DNA of 64,000 bases, taken from positions 24,577,001 to 24,641,000 of the forward strand of contig JALJCS010000009.1 in NCBI GenBank assembly GCA_023055355.1, in the 5' to 3' direction. The notes under the pieces are model-generated. The model was not told the origin of the DNA, did not search any database, and worked only from the letters and a program-made list of their open reading frames with translations. The translations under genes and the position numbers were made by a program. This DNA comes from Agelaius tricolor. Lineage: Eukaryota > Chordata > Aves > Passeriformes > Icteridae. Below are positions 1 to 13,516 of the stretch, in pieces (the stretch's first letter is position 1; each line of letters opens with the position of its first letter).

Positions 1-3000
1 TTACCACCTGGTGGTAGCCAAGCACAGATGTTAAAACTTGTCATTTGGCTCAAAAGAATTCATTTTAGGCAAAGCATTTCTGGTTATCCTTCAAGGAAGG
101 AAAGGGTCTGCCAGTTCTGGGGCAGCCTCTAATTTTGCTCAAAGGAGCTCTGTTAAATACCACTTCTGAGAGGAGAACAGTAATACTTTGTGTTTTATTT
201 CCAGAGTCATTCACTGAATCTCTCAGGCAGCAACATTCTTAGGAGGAAAAACAGAAGAGGGGTGGAGGAAGCAGGTGTAAGAGCAGACATTTCAGTCCAC
301 AGTGAAAAAGCAGAGGCATTCCTGAATCTTGGGCTTACATGCAGGACAGTGAACTTCATACCTGGATGGACAAGCTGTGGTCACACCTCAGTGTGGGGTA
401 AGGGTAAAGGAAACCTAAATGACAGGAAAACAAGGGAAGAAAAATAGGTGTAGGTGAGAAACTAAGGTGTGACTGAAAGTGATTCCTGAGGAATGGAAAG
501 GGAACAGAAGAAATGAGGTTAATGGGAATGCAAAAGGAGGAGGAGGAATGAACAAGGGTGAGGGAGCAGGAGACCAAGTGGGACAGCAAGCAGGAGGCAC
601 AGTCAAATCATCTGAGTGCTCTCTGAAGAGATTGCCTATTTTGTTTCTGCCCTTTTTTTGTGTGTGATCTTGCCTTAAAATTGCAGGAATGTGGCGGCAC
701 AGCACTGGCGCTCTGATTTATTAATTCCATCCCGTCCCACAAGCCCATAAAACAAAAGCATCTGTGTTTGCTCGAGAGAAAACCATGAAGGGCCTCATTC
801 ACGTCAGAGGTGGAGAGAGAAGCTGGCAGATAGAGGAAAGTCATCGTCTCCTCCTTCCTTTTCACCTTTGTGTGGATCTGGGCTGGGGGAAGGGCCTCGA
901 GAGAGAAGCATCCAGGGGATGAAGTACCAGCAGGGAGAAAGTTAAGATCACCCTGGCATTTGTGCTGGAGAAAGTGGAGGGGAGACACAATGAACACAAT
1001 GACTGGACCAGTGAGGAAGGCACCCCAGCACAGCAGAGAGGACAAGATCCCTTGCTGCCACCCAGGCTCACCCAGCACTGGTCTCTGAAGTGGCACTTTG
1101 TGCAATGTCACTCCAATGAACACCAGTCCCATTGCTGCAGTCACAGTCAGGGCTTTCATGAAGCCTAACTCATAGCTATGGACATAACCATAAAAATAAA
1201 TTAAATCTGCCAGTCATAGGAGAAATACCCTTTTTTAGCTTTCAGAATGAGGGAGGGTCAGGGCAAGATGAATGTTAACTATCCTACTTTAATAACTGGG
1301 GCATGAAGGGGGAGAGGAGCCAGCAGCCTCTACTCCTGCCAGGCAAGGATCAACTGTGCTCTTTCTATCAAGAGGCACTGGGAGATTTTTGTTGGGAGCA
1401 GAGGACCTTGCTAAAACCCTGCCCTTAAGGATAGTGTCTTTAGAAGCCAGGCTGCCCTGCAACGCCCAGGGGAGCATCACCTCAGGGTCTGCAAGTTACT
1501 GCTGCCTGCCTGGCCCTTGGCTTTTCCTCCAAGTTCTCCCACACAAGGATTGCCGAGGAGCAATCCTGCTTTGCTTAGCAAATCACAGTTCCCATGTGCC
1601 CTGTACTCCCACACACAGACCCACCGTGAACTTACAGAATGAGACAACACTGCTGCTCTAAAATCTTTTATCCAGAGCTGAGATTGCCCGACTGCTAACC
1701 CTGTTCAGCTCCAAGTAATCCCAGCACTTTGCTTGGCTAGAGGTTGGCTGTACTGGGAATAAGTGCCCTTGCTCTCATTGACAAGAGGTAACATCCAAAG
1801 AAAACCATTTCCTTTTGCAATGCAGCATTATTCATAGACCAGCACCACATAAAGTTGCCAGGACGCTGGCAGTCTGCTAAAATCCACAACATGGGCAGGG
1901 GAAGTGGCAGCGTAAGCACCACTGGACCAGCTCAAATCTCAGCAGAAGTTAACCTGAACCTGCTCCAGCTGACAAAACCCAAGCCTAAAAGAGCTAAGTG
2001 TCAGCACACAGGCTGGAAAACACTTTTTTTTTGCTTCTGCCTGGAAACTAAAATATGCCCCAGTGATTTTCACTTAAACACGTCTCTGTCCTTTTGTCCT
2101 TCATCTTACATTGATCAGTGTTGGGGGTTTGGAAAGTATAAAAAATCCTATGCTAGAGGATGTGAGAGGTTCAACCCTGAAGATTTAAATATCTTTCAAG
2201 TCGACTGCCCTGTCCACTATCCATCTATCCATCACAATTTCTACTCTTCCTGAATCCTACACTCAGCACCAGCAGCATCTTGTAGCACAGAGTTCCTTAT
2301 GTCACAATGCACAGCATGGGAAAATGCTTACTTTTATCATCAAATTGCTACCTTTCATGTTTTCCTGAATGCAGTCCAGTTCCTCTACTGAGAAAAGCCC
2401 TGTAGAGAAGCATTCGTTCTCCCTCTTCTGTGTTGTTGATTGCTTTGTTTTTTACCCCAATATCCCTCCTCATGTGTCTTCCTGAGCTAACTAACCCCAT
2501 CTTAAGGAATCTCTCTGTGTGTGCCAGGCATTAGTGGGATTACCTGATCAGAGTAGGGATGAACAGCAAACAAAATCTGAAGGTCCCTTTGCTGGAGCTG
2601 TGGATCCCATTGCTGTGTCTCAGACCTGGGAAGCTGTGTCTCATGAGGAAACTTAGATCACGTTTTATAAATCCCAGGAATTTGCAGAGTGCAATGTTTT
2701 CATCTCAGGCAGAAAGATGTCAGACAGCCCCCCACATTGTGTGGTGGAGGAGGCCAGCAAGGTAGCTGATTGAACACTTGGGAACATTGGCAAAGTAGAT
2801 AAATTTGAGTTTTAAGGAAAGGCCTTTGGGAGCACTAATGTCACATGACAGCAAGCTAGAAGAGACTTCAAACTCTTAATTATGAGCCTGCACAGCCTAA
2901 AACAGCATGAAAGATTAAGGGACCAGGTTTTCTTAAGTGTGCTGACCACAGGCTGAGATGCAGTTTGGAAAGGTACCCCAGCCTGGGGATCTGACCAGTG

Positions 3001-5949
3001 TCCCTTTCAAAAACTGGGCTTAGGCAGTCATGTGTGCACCTGAGATGAGGATGCTGACAGCCCCAGGTCTCATCCATACCCTGTATTTATTAGTCTTTTG
3101 TGGTACTGGTAGGTTTGAAATCACAGTCCTGTTAGGCTGAGCTGCTTCCCAGCAAGTGCTTCCCAGAGACGCAGGGGCCTCTGGCCTGTGAGACAGATGA
3201 TCTGGGGCTGTCTCAGCTCTGACGCGCTGAGCTGCCGTGTCTCCCTTGTAGAGAGGGGGTAGTCATCCTGACAAACAGCTCTGTATGTGGGCAGGCAGTG
3301 CTCTTAATCACACATGCACAGTGCTTGGAGATCTTGGGATGGCAAGTGGTGCAGAAAAGCCTAATGCTTATTATTAGGTAGAAAGGCCAGGAGCAAAAAG
3401 GGCAGAGTGATTTTAGACTCCTCCAGGGCCCTGGAGGTGTGTGGGACCCAGATTCCAGTCTGGCTTATTACCTCCTTTTTAGGCTTCTTCTTTTATTAGG
3501 AACAATTAGATACAAGGAGGAAGGGGACAGATATCATCTTTCCTGTGTACATCCTGCAGAGAATAATTGCAGAGCTTTCTCAGAGCAATTTTGCATGCTC
3601 AGTAAAGGGCATCTTTGAAGCCTATCAAATATCTCATCCCTTGCAGGCATACATATGAAGGCTTGCAACACACGTCTTTATTGCTCCCAAGTATTGTGAA
3701 CAGGAAAGACCATCAAAAGTGCTCAAGGCAAGGAATAAGAGGCCTTGGAAGTAGTTCCAGGAGGTGGATGGAGTTGTGGGGTGGCTTCTTATGTTTGGAA
3801 CAGGAACTTTGCCTCCTGAGGCATTGGAGGAAAGCAGGAGGTGACTGTGCACCAGCACCCTGGGAGAGAGGGGCAGCCGAGGCTGGAGTTATGAAGGCAC
3901 TGAGAAACACAGGGATTGTAGAGCACTGTCATTGGCAGGTGACTGCCGTGGTGAAGAGGGTAGGAAAGCCATCCAGGGGTACAGCTGGAGACAATCCAAT
4001 GCAGGCTCCTGCCAGCAAGCTGCCTACTGGGGACAACTTTGGTCTCAGACACTAAGGACATCTCCTGGCCTGCTGCTAAAGCAAGGGAAAATTTCCTGCC
4101 AAAAAGCACCTTTACCAGTGCTTCATAGGCAAGAAGAAGGATGCTGGGTACGCAGGTAACACAGCCTTGAGCTGTCCAGTACAACCTTGGACACTCTGCA
4201 GGGAAGATGTCATTAGAGAACACAGGCACTAGGGACCAAAATATTCCCAAACCATGGAAAGAATATGAATTTAAGGGCTGTACATTGTGGAAGTGTTTTC
4301 TCTGGCGTACATTTAGCTGCTGTATAGCTCTGTACAGCTCCCTAGGCAACAGTCTTCCCAGATGACACTGTAACAAAGCCCAAAGGTGCGGGAGCTTGCC
4401 TCATTAAAACCCTTGTGGAGGGAGCAAGTGTCCTCAGCCCAACTGCTTTGTTTTCTATCCCGTGGCTGTTCAAGTGTCTTGCAAGCCAGGCTGAGGCCTC
4501 TTGTTGTAAAGGTGGCTGCATCTCAGCTGTGCTCTGTGTCAGCTCATTGAATTGCTTTGGGATTGCAAGGTTGCCTAGATGGTTTTGCTATTATTATCAT
4601 TATTATTATTATTACTACTACTATTATTGTTACTGCACTCAAAATGTCAAAGAAGAGCTTTAATTTGATCTCACCAGATTCCTGAAACACCAGATACAAT
4701 GAGTTAGCTGCCCATCTACCTCTGTACCTTAATTGCTCTGCAGAGCCTTAATTCAATGCAGACTGAAGTGCCCTGAAAGCAACACCAAAGTCACTCCTGT
4801 GAGGGACAGGGGGAGGGAAGGCAGGAATCACAGTCATGGAACTCCTGGCCTCACACCGGGCAGGCACAGCGTGCGCTCAGCTACTGGTGCTGTTTCCCTG
4901 GTGTGCCTGTCCACAGAGAGATTCCAGGAAACCATGGAGCAGGCACCAAACAAAGGTGATGGAGCCCCCACATCCTGCTCCAGGGCACGAAGAAAACAGG
5001 ATTGGCAGCACGCATGGCTGCAAACAGATGTGACACAGGCTGTCACATACAGCTCTGCCAGTGGCTTCCTCGTGCCCTGTAACCCTCTCTATTTCCTGAG
5101 ACAGAGGTTCCCATAATCTCCTACTGAGGAATCACATTTTAGAATATTGATAGCCTCCCTTTTTTGAGGGTCCTATCCTGCTGTCTCTGTGCACCTATCT
5201 CCCAGCTAGTGGAAGTGGTATCTTGCCTCTGTTTCTAGTCCGTCTGAGGCTATTGAGGTCACTGCCTTGCACTTCTGCTGGCTGTCCAGAGGTACAAGGT
5301 GTGAACCTCCCCATCCATTTTTCCCTTTTTGCACCTGATGAGATTTAAGCCCAAGCAGAAGTGGGTGATCAGACTCATGTGTGAAGCTGCTGTACTTTGC
5401 TACACTCTCTGCATATGTGCTTTGCACAAGGAAGCTTCCTCTGAGTCCAAAAAATGAGCTGAAAGCACCTGCAGTGGCTGCATCGCTCACTCTCCCCCAG
5501 TCCCTTGCTGAGCTGTGTGGACTTCAAGTTATCGGACGGGCATTTATAGCTTGTCATTATTGCTCTGCTGTGGTGCTGCTTGCTGCTGCCCTGCTGATTC
5601 CAACACCCCTTCTCTCCAGCTGCACAGAAACTGCCCCTTGGCAGCTTTCCCTTAGGAGTCAGTGAGGAACTGGCTACTTCTCTCCAGATTTGCAGCACCT
5701 TGAGGGGTTTCTCTCTGTCACACATTAGCTGCTGAGCCTCTCCCTCTCCTCCCCTGGCCCGAGGCTGGAAGGGTCAGTGGCTGGAGCGGGAGGCCGAAAA
5801 ACGTACTTTCCAACTCGCCTAGCAAGATCCACCCCAAGCTGCTCCAGAAAACCAGCAACTGCATCTCTCGGCAGACACCCGTGTGCGAGACAGGGGTAGA
5901 ACAGGGCAGAACTCTTCCCCAAACCTCCTACTCTTGCCCTCTCCCAGTC
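1..5949. other. Non-coding DNA, possibly intron 1 of the minus-strand gene
   Basis: No recognisable exon or mobile element was found. The open frames on both strands, up to 195 codons (minus 3789-4376), have no recognisable domains and overlap similar frames in other phases. If the donor at 6472 is real, this is the start of a minus-strand intron. A short (TTA)/(TAC)-type microsatellite lies at 4589-4629. Confidence 0.5.
4589..4629. repeat. Trinucleotide microsatellite (TAT/TAC)n
   Basis: The run is made of TAT, CAT and TAC units with few interruptions. It explains the tyrosine-rich stretch in a shadow open frame across it. Confidence 0.9.
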
Positions 5950-7170
5950 CACGTCTGCAGAGTCCCTCACTGGGACGCTCACCTGGGGTCGGTTCCAGCG
6001 AGGCTGCCAGTGCCTGCACACAAACCCCCTTGTCGCCCTTCTGTAGTTTGGCTTCTCCGGTATTTGTCACCAAGAGGCGCAATGAAACCTCTCCGGGAGC
6101 AGCGGCGTGCCCGGGACAGGCGTTGGGTACCCTTGCTCGGAGATCCCAGCGGCGAGATTCCCGGGTGGATACACACCAGGAATGAAGGCATCTCCCCACA
6201 GCTGGAAAATTCCAGCCTGGGACTGGGATGTCGCTCCCCTGGAAGGTGTCCGGACCAAGGTGCGGGGGGATGCAGGGACAGGGGCTCCCCGTCAGGAGCG
6301 GAATCGGTCCTGGCGCTGAGCAGGGATGAAGTTCGGGGATACAGCTGCCGGTCGCGGGGCAGAGCACCCCTCCAGCACCAAGCGCCGGGGGACCGCAAGG
6401 TCACCGCTGTATCCCCGGCGCTGCTCCCACCCGCAAAGCCCCGGTGCCCGAGCGCGGGGTCTCCCGCTTACCTGGCGAGATGGGCCGGTCACGGTGGAGA
6501 CGCCGGGGCGCCGGGCGCGGGGCGGCACCGCGCCGGGGGCTGTCGGGGGAGCATCGCCCGCCGGCGGGCGGAGGCGCGTCCTCCCTGCGCCCTGCGAACG
6601 GCACCGGCACCGGGACCGGCCCGTCGGCGCTGCCGGCGGATGGCGGCGCCCGCCTTCAGACGGCGCCGGCGATGCGGCTACGCGCGGCGCGGAGCCGATT
6701 TAAGGCCACCCCGTGCCGGGGGTGGGGGGAGCGCCGAGGGCCGCCCGCAGCGGCTCCTGCGCGCCGCGCATCCCGCGGGGCCACCTTAAGCGGGGAAGGG
6801 GCGAGCGCGGAGCCAGGGAGGGGGGAAGGAGCGGCGAGGCGGCGAGCGGGGCCGGGAAAAGCGGGAAAGGCGAGCGGGGCCGGGCACGGCCGCAGCGCTG
6901 CCCCCGCCGCCCTCGAAGGGGGAGGGTTCCCTGCCCCGGCCGGCCGCTGCTCTTCCCGCCGAAGGCGAGGGGCGGGATGTTGTTGCCCGTGCCGAGGATC
7001 TCTCTTTGCCGCTGACCGGTGCTGGGGTGATTTCCCGCTCCGGCTGCTTCAAGGAAGAGCCACCTGCGATGGCTACAACCCGTGCGGATTGGCTATCTGC
7101 AGGGCAGTCACAGCGGCCACAGTGCTTCTCGAATTTGGTCCCGCACTTGCTGCTTGATGCGCGCGTCACC
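5950..7170. promoter_or_regulatory. CpG island, probable promoter of a minus-strand gene (B4GALT4 by synteny)
   Basis: CpG dinucleotides are dense from about 5.95 to 7.17 kb and peak at 6.45-6.95 kb, against CpG-poor surroundings. A GC box GGGGCGGG is at 6969-6976. ATTGG at 7088-7092 gives CCAAT on the minus strand, and another CCAAT lies on the plus strand near 7281. A GATGGCGGC YY1-like motif is at 6639-6647. No TATA box is evident, as is usual for CpG-island promoters. The minus-strand donor at 6472 suggests that transcription runs leftward. In other amniotes B4GALT4 lies next to ARHGAP31 in divergent orientation. That is the basis for the tentative name; nothing coding supports it here. 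Plus-strand initiation from the same island cannot be excluded. Confidence 0.65.
6472..6950 (-). other. B4GALT4: Predicted non-coding first exon, minus strand (candidate B4GALT4 exon 1)
   Basis: Reading the minus strand, CGCCAG is followed by GTAAGCGGG, a consensus splice donor with the exon ending at 6472 and the intron starting at 6471. It sits inside the CpG island, as expected for a first exon. The upstream limit is not determined; 6950 is only a guess placed just short of the GC box. No convincing coding start is seen, in keeping with a 5'UTR exon. The B4GALT4 name comes only from known gene order beside ARHGAP31. The gene makes a Golgi beta-1,4-galactosyltransferase. Confidence 0.4.
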
Positions 7171-10100
7171 ACTGCCTGCCTCAGTTTCCCTGATGTGGGA
7201 GGATGGTGATGTCGGTGCAACCACTTCCCACTGCGGCAGCCGCTGGGCCATTCCTTGCTCTGGCCACATGAACAGCCACAGCCAATGCCTTGTCTGGCGG
7301 CCTCTGCCTCGGAGCAGTTAAATGGGAGCAGAAGACCAGCCCGCTTTGGTTTTCCCCTACCTACCTCCCTTAGGTGCTGTCTCTCGGCCATAATAAAGTC
7401 ACCATGCTGCTTGAAGGGGGGTGTGACAAGCAGCTCTTCCCTCAGGCTCCCAGTTGGGGCTGGATGCACAGAGGGCAGAAGTCAGGGCTCTCACACCTCA
7501 GCCCTGCTGTAGGGGACTTCTCCTTGCACTGGGCTGCACAGCACACATCGATCCTTCCCTTACCCTTCCGAGGGTTGTGACTGCCATATTCCAGGAGTTT
7601 CTCCTGGAGAGGTTTCAGGTCTCAGCAAACCATGAGGCACACAAAGTAGCACAGTCCCAGGCTATGGTGGGGACTTGTTGATCACATTTGGCTTCAGGTA
7701 ACAAAGCTCCTGCCATGGGATGCAGTAAGCAGGGCAAAATGTTTTGATATCCTTGGCTGGCAAGTGCTCTTGGAGAACAGGAGAAGTCTGCCTTCTCAGG
7801 ATAGCTGGCAGGTCTTGGCCACGTTTCTTTCTAGAGCAGGCATTTCTGAAAACACCTTGAAAAGAAAGACATCAAGTGACATTTTACAGCCCAAATGACA
7901 TTTGCAAAGTGGGACACAGATGCAAACCCAACACAGGCAAAGCAGCAGGCCAGGGCCAGTGCCTTTGCTCACCTGCTTCTCCCTTTGCCAAGGGCGCGTT
8001 CCAAGCAGTTGAGTTCAGTGCTCAGAAGGACTATGGCCATGGTCACCACTACTGTGCTCATGGCTGTGCAGAGCCACTGGCTGTGTCCTTCTGCACCTCT
8101 CCCCCAGCAAGAGCAGGGCATGGAGTGCTGCTCTTCACCAAGTGTATTGAGGGCTGCTCTTATTCTGCCCTGGCATCCTAGGCTGCCCTTAATGGCAGGA
8201 AGCCATCCATCCATCCATCCATCCATCCATCCATCCATCCATCCATCCATCCATCCTGTGTTGGAGGCATGAAGTCCCTAGGCTGCACGGTCAGCCCAGA
8301 AGGGTTCTGTGTGCTTGTGGATAAAAGCCAGCATGTGGGTGTCAGGAAACGGCGAGATGCTTCCCCACAGATGGCTCAGCAGAAGCCTGAATTCCTCTTG
8401 CACTACTGGCAGAAGCATTACCCTGATCCAAGAATGAGTTAGCTGTGTTGTTCCAGCTCTGCAGCACCTTGATTTTAGGAAAATCCTCACCAAAGAAATT
8501 GATTGCCTACGCCTGCGAGGCATTGAATCAGAATTCCCTGGGATAAGGCAGAGACTTTATCCTCTTGTGGCTGGGGGAAGAACTTGAGGAGGAGTTAATT
8601 GACTGATAATTAACCACAGGCATCTTGGGTGTTTAGTGAGCTGCAGGCAATCCTTGGGTGAACACCCTAACTCTGGGACCTCTCTAGGAGAGGTTGGTTA
8701 AGGACTTTGACTTCTGGGGTTCTCTCTGGAGTGGAAAAGCATGAGGAAGAGAGCAGGTCCAAGGCTGCTGGAAACTCTGGAAGCCCAAACCACTCAGGCT
8801 CTGCTTACTCATGCTCCAGGCTCTCCCTTCTTGTGTCCACAAGCTTTGACATGGCTGTTTCACTGCTACACACAGAGCCACAATTTAAACACTCTGTCCT
8901 ATGGTTGGACTGGGGGTGCTGAGAGTCGGCAGTGCACGAAGATGCTTCCCCTCATGCCACAGTCAGAGCTGGCTTCTGGCAAAAGCTGCACACTTCTGCA
9001 ATGAGATTCAGTTCTGGGTCAAGTGGGTCTGTGCAGAGATATTTTTCTCAGATAAAGCATCCACAGTAGATTAATGGGAGGGGACAGTGGAGTATCCAGT
9101 GTGCTACAGTCCTCTTTATCCCTCCTGAAGGCAGTGGCTGGGGCAGTCTGTGTTCCTAGCCACGTGGCAGTGGAGCTGCTGCCCTGGTAAGACCTTCCTC
9201 CTTCCAGTGCCACCACAGCTCTGTCCAGCACAGACATATGCAGCAATCCACATTGCAGTGCTCTGGGTGGCAGCTCTTCCCTGGCATGCTGTACTTCCCT
9301 AGGCCATCTGCCCCTGTCTCTGCCCACACTTCCTCCACTGACAGTACAGCATGAAACCTCCATCCTGATGCTGCCACTAAGCTAAGCTCCTTCTCAAGTG
9401 ATAAGTGCTTTGAGATCCTGGGAGAGATGCTGTTGGAGAGGGTAGCTTACAGGTGCAATCTGTGTGCAATTTATTCCTGTAATTTGCTTTTCTTGCTTTT
9501 TCACTGCCATGCTCTAAGGGGCCTGATGCTGTGTCAGCCTTGAGGCAGACCCACAGACCACATCCCTGAATCTTGCAGCAGTAAGTCACAGCAGAGGAAA
9601 CACTGTGGAAAATGCTCACTGACTCGTGCTACTAAGGAGGAAGCTGTGCTGCAGCGCTGTGAGCCTCCTGAGGTCTTTCTCCATCTGGGCTGAGTGGCTG
9701 CAGCTGCTCCCCACTCTCCCGACTCACCTCTCCTGTTGCAGCTCTTAGAAACAATGCATGGTGCAGTGTGTGTGTCTGAGGCACCTTGTAGGATTGGGGG
9801 AGCGAGTTGTTCACACTTTCCAGCCTTCCTTTTGACAGGGGATTTGGCTACAGGGCAGCAGGGACCTTGCTGGTGTCCTCTGCTGAGGGAATGTGTGTGG
9901 TGCTGTGCTGTTGGACCATCTGTTCCCAGCTGTGCTGAGAACTTGCCCCTTCAGTGCCCTCAAGGCAGGGGAGCCATTGCCGATTCCCTGCTGGCATGGT
10001 GTATTTCACAAACAAAAGGTGAGGAAGAGCTGGGAGCAGCCCTGGAGGACAGCACACAGGGGATGTGGATTTGGGAGGGAAACCTCCAGAAAAGGTCAGT

Positions 10101-13100
10101 AAAGAGTCATGCCCACACCCGACATGGCCTGTGAAGCATTGCTAGGTAGTGGCATCACACTGTCTCTGTGAATACAAATCTCAAAACATTGCAGACTAAA
10201 GTGAGTAAAACCTTCCCTCTGAATTTGGAAGGTGGCACCCTTTCTGCTGAGAGAGAGGATAAGCCCTGGAGAGAAGACAACTTGTTCCCTCAAAGTCACC
10301 CCTGAAATCCATATCTGAGGGATGCAATGAGACACCAGAGGTCTTGCTTGCCAAGCCCCTCCCTGATCAGGCTACATTCAGCCCGAGGGTATTTTCAGAG
10401 AGCTTGCTGAGCTGTCTTCTGCCTAGTCCACACCTCTGCCCCAGGACAGGCCCCCTTCCCAACTCCTTTCCTTCCCATCTTCTGGATGTGGTTAAAGAGT
10501 AATGGCAGGGGATGAGGAGGGATGTCAGGTGCATCTTTTCCAAGGTCCAAAGTTGCAGCAGGGCCTCTCTCTCTCTCCTCATTGTAAATCTGCCTGAGAA
10601 TATGTGTGGCAGAACAAGCAGTCCTTGATCTAAAATCTGCCATCCTTTGAAGAACCTGTGCTTCAGCGAAGCAGCCAGCAGTTGCTGCCTGAAGAAGGCT
10701 GAAAAGCCACTCTGCAAAGCTCTGCAGTTTCATTTCTCTCCCCCTTGAAGCACCAGAGCTGTGCACTAATCAAGCTATTTCTGCTACAAGCTTGGGAGGA
10801 AAGAAAGAGAGATTGTTAGTGTTAATGCTATTTTTAAGTACTTTGCAGACTCTTGAATAGGATGATGATGGGGGCCGGGTAAGGACCCAGACAGAGACAG
10901 ATTGATGTGTGGTAAACACATCTGCTATTCTGCAGTTGGGAGGCAGTTCTTTCAGCAGCACCACTCCAAAGGTGCAGCAAGGAGCCCCTGTGAGGGCTCT
11001 GCTCACAGCCTCTGACAGGGCTTTGCCTTGGTGCTTCCAGTGCTCTCTGCTCCTTCCTCAGCCACCTGCAGGGCAGTGTCACTGCAGAGGGGTTTAGAGC
11101 CTGCAACCTCCCAGGAATCAGCTTCCAGTGGCACAGCATGTGTAAGGGTTGTGCATGCAGGCCAGAGCCCTCACACACCTTCTGTGTGGGGGGAGCAATT
11201 GCCTGCTTCTGCCTGTACCTTGCACCCTGGGGATGGGGTCTGTCCATGAAAGGCTGGAGAGAGCCTGAGTGACTGTCTTCTCTCAGATCCTCCTGCCCAA
11301 CAGCTAAAGAAGTGCAGATCTAAAGAAAGTCTTTGGTCTCATCCCTGCAGGAGAGAATGTTCCTATGTGATAGGGAGAGAACAGGATGGGAGCAGGGAGG
11401 TGAGAAGAGGGTTGTACTGATGGAGAAGTTTAAAGAAACCCTGAACCATTGAGCTGTTTGGACAGGGGCTCCATGTGTATCCCAAAGATGGCACTTAAGC
11501 ATTCTGCCTCTCTGGAAAAGTTTTGCAAAGGGAAGATATGATTTACCTTTTGATGGATTTATGACCCATTCTTTAGTGTCAAGCAGAGAGCTTTATCCTG
11601 AGGGTTGATCTCTGTAGAACGGCTTAAAAAAGGAAGATGCTCTCTGTTAAACTGTCAGCTTTAAGAATTATTTCTGTGCCATTCTGTCAGTCCCGTCTCC
11701 ATTAAATTCCATAAGGCTTTTCCTTAAAGGTAAGTAACTGATTTTTTAAGAAACTAAATCTTAAGTGAGCTATCTGTTGAAAGCATGGATGGATCCTCCA
11801 TCCCATTACAGTGAATCAATGCATGAGTACTTTTGAAAGCACTGTCATGGAGACCCTGACCTGGACCAGGAGATGTTGCCACTCCACGCACCCTGACCAC
11901 AGCAGATCTCTCTGCACTGCCATTCCTAACAGCCAGTTTTAATCTTGCATCCAGAAGGATGCGAACGGCCCTGCTTTCCATAACTGCTCTACTGACAGGG
12001 ATGTCAAATCCTTTTTCCAAAAGCCGATCGTGACACGTCCTTTGTCTGCTCCTTCTGGGAGGCGGAGGGAGGCTGGGGGTGGAGAACAGAGGGCAGTTGT
12101 CACCCAGCTCCTTGGCTATATGAGAAAGTGGCTTCTGTTTCCGAGCTTCTCTCTGCTCCACATCTTTCATCGCCATCAAATTGAACAAGACTTTCTTTTG
12201 TGCAAGGGGAATGAATGGTCCGCGCGAGGGTCAAATAGCACCGCCTGCCCAGGCTGGGGCCTGCCTCACACAGTATGGGCTTGTCCTGGGCACACACAAT
12301 CGCTGTCAGTTGTGTGTGCCCCCAGGCTGGCCTTCCCTCCTGGCACTGGACACAGGGGGGCAGAGTCCATGCATCCATCCAGCCACGGAAGGAGGCGAAT
12401 GTCAGGGCAGTACTGCCCTCTGCAACATCCAGTGCTGCATTCCATGCAACATCTAGTGGCTGGGGAGGGCTTTTCTGCACTTGGTGTCCCCCACTTGCTG
12501 GATTAGTGCTTGAATGCAAGTCTGAGCATGCCAGCAGTTCCATGTAGTCACAGCTGTGAAGTCCTGTATGAAAGACCTACATGTGGAGGTCAGATAGGAA
12601 ATTTCTCTTGATGTGGTGATGTTCTGATCTGGGTAATAGCTCTAGTTGCGATTTTTGGTCCTTAAATGAGAGGCAGTCACAAATCCCTATGGATTCTCCG
12701 AGTGAGCCACATGCCTCCTCCAACACAAGCCTGCAGAGTAATCTCATAAATGCGACAGAAGCTTTTGATCATTGTCTGCCAGAACAGAATCTGCTTCCTG
12801 CTGTAGGTTATGCATCACAGAAAGATGCATGCTGGTCTTTGCTGGTGAACACTTGGATGTTTGTTCATCCGGCCTTCTGGTGCGTGTGGGGCCCTCTGAC
12901 TACGTCAGCTATTGATGCCACCCTTCTGAGTCTGGGTAGCCAAGTCTGGGCAGAGCCTTCTCTCTTAGGAGGGCTGTATCTCTTGATGAGAAAGCAGAAT
13001 TTGTCAAGGCAGAGAAGTACATGGTGTCCAGTTTTTAGAGGAAAAGGCAATGTCTTTTCCTCTAAGCCTGCAAGCTCTCCCTTAACAAGAACAGTCTCTG

Positions 13101-13516
13101 CTACTCCAGTGTAATCCTGCCCAGGTTTCTGCTTGGGAGATAGCTTGGACATTACAGATTCAATGCATTTAACATTCTTTGCTTTCTGGAGATCTCCTGA
13201 GCACTGTTCAGGCCAAGGTGATTACAGCTGTGCTGAGTGGAACAGCAAAAAAAGCCCAAGCTTGAGCTGAATGCCAAGACAGGCTGTTTCTGTGTCAATC
13301 AGCAATGAAGAAGTCTGTGTCCATGGGCAAAACCAGGACAAGAGGCTGCAAATATCTGTGGAAGAACTAAAGACTCTTGGTGATTGCTGTATTGTGCCAC
13401 ACCAGCAAATAGAAAGGCCGCTGTGCTGGGCTCTTTGTTAAATGCATCTCAGCCTCTAAGCTGTCAGTTTTGAGTGCTCATAATGCTTGGCCGGTTAATC
13501 ATTTTTGCAACATGAA
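7171..13516. other. Intergenic non-coding DNA
   Basis: I see no recognisable exon or clear transposon here. The content is ordinary avian non-coding sequence with one (ATCC)n microsatellite at 8203-8256. A somewhat CpG-richer patch at about 11.88-12.24 kb has a 144-codon minus-strand frame with no recognisable domain. It may be a small regulatory element, but that is a guess. Confidence 0.5.
8203..8256. repeat. Tetranucleotide microsatellite (ATCC)n
   Basis: Thirteen perfect CCAT/ATCC units run uninterrupted. The array is likely length-polymorphic. Confidence 0.97.

Noticed and set aside
608..1159. 183-codon minus-strand frame with an N-terminal hydrophobic segment
   Set aside because: Not B4GALT4, UPK1B or another expected neighbour. 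The downstream part is low-quality protein sequence, and there is no splice or promoter support.
3789..4376. 195-codon minus-strand frame
   Set aside because: It overlaps a 146-codon plus-strand frame and has no recognisable domain or context.
5881..6789. 302-codon plus-strand open frame
   Set aside because: It lies in the CpG island, where stop codons are rare. Overlapping long frames exist in other phases and strands, the composition is Pro/Arg/Gly-rich, and no domain is recognisable.
8203..8256. Regular repeat that might suggest a CRISPR-like array
   Set aside because: It is a plain 4-bp microsatellite without spacers in an animal genome.
11754..12188. 144-codon minus-strand frame with Arg-rich middle
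   Set aside because: The frame is in a locally CpG-richer patch. Competing frames occur on the other strand and there is no family match.
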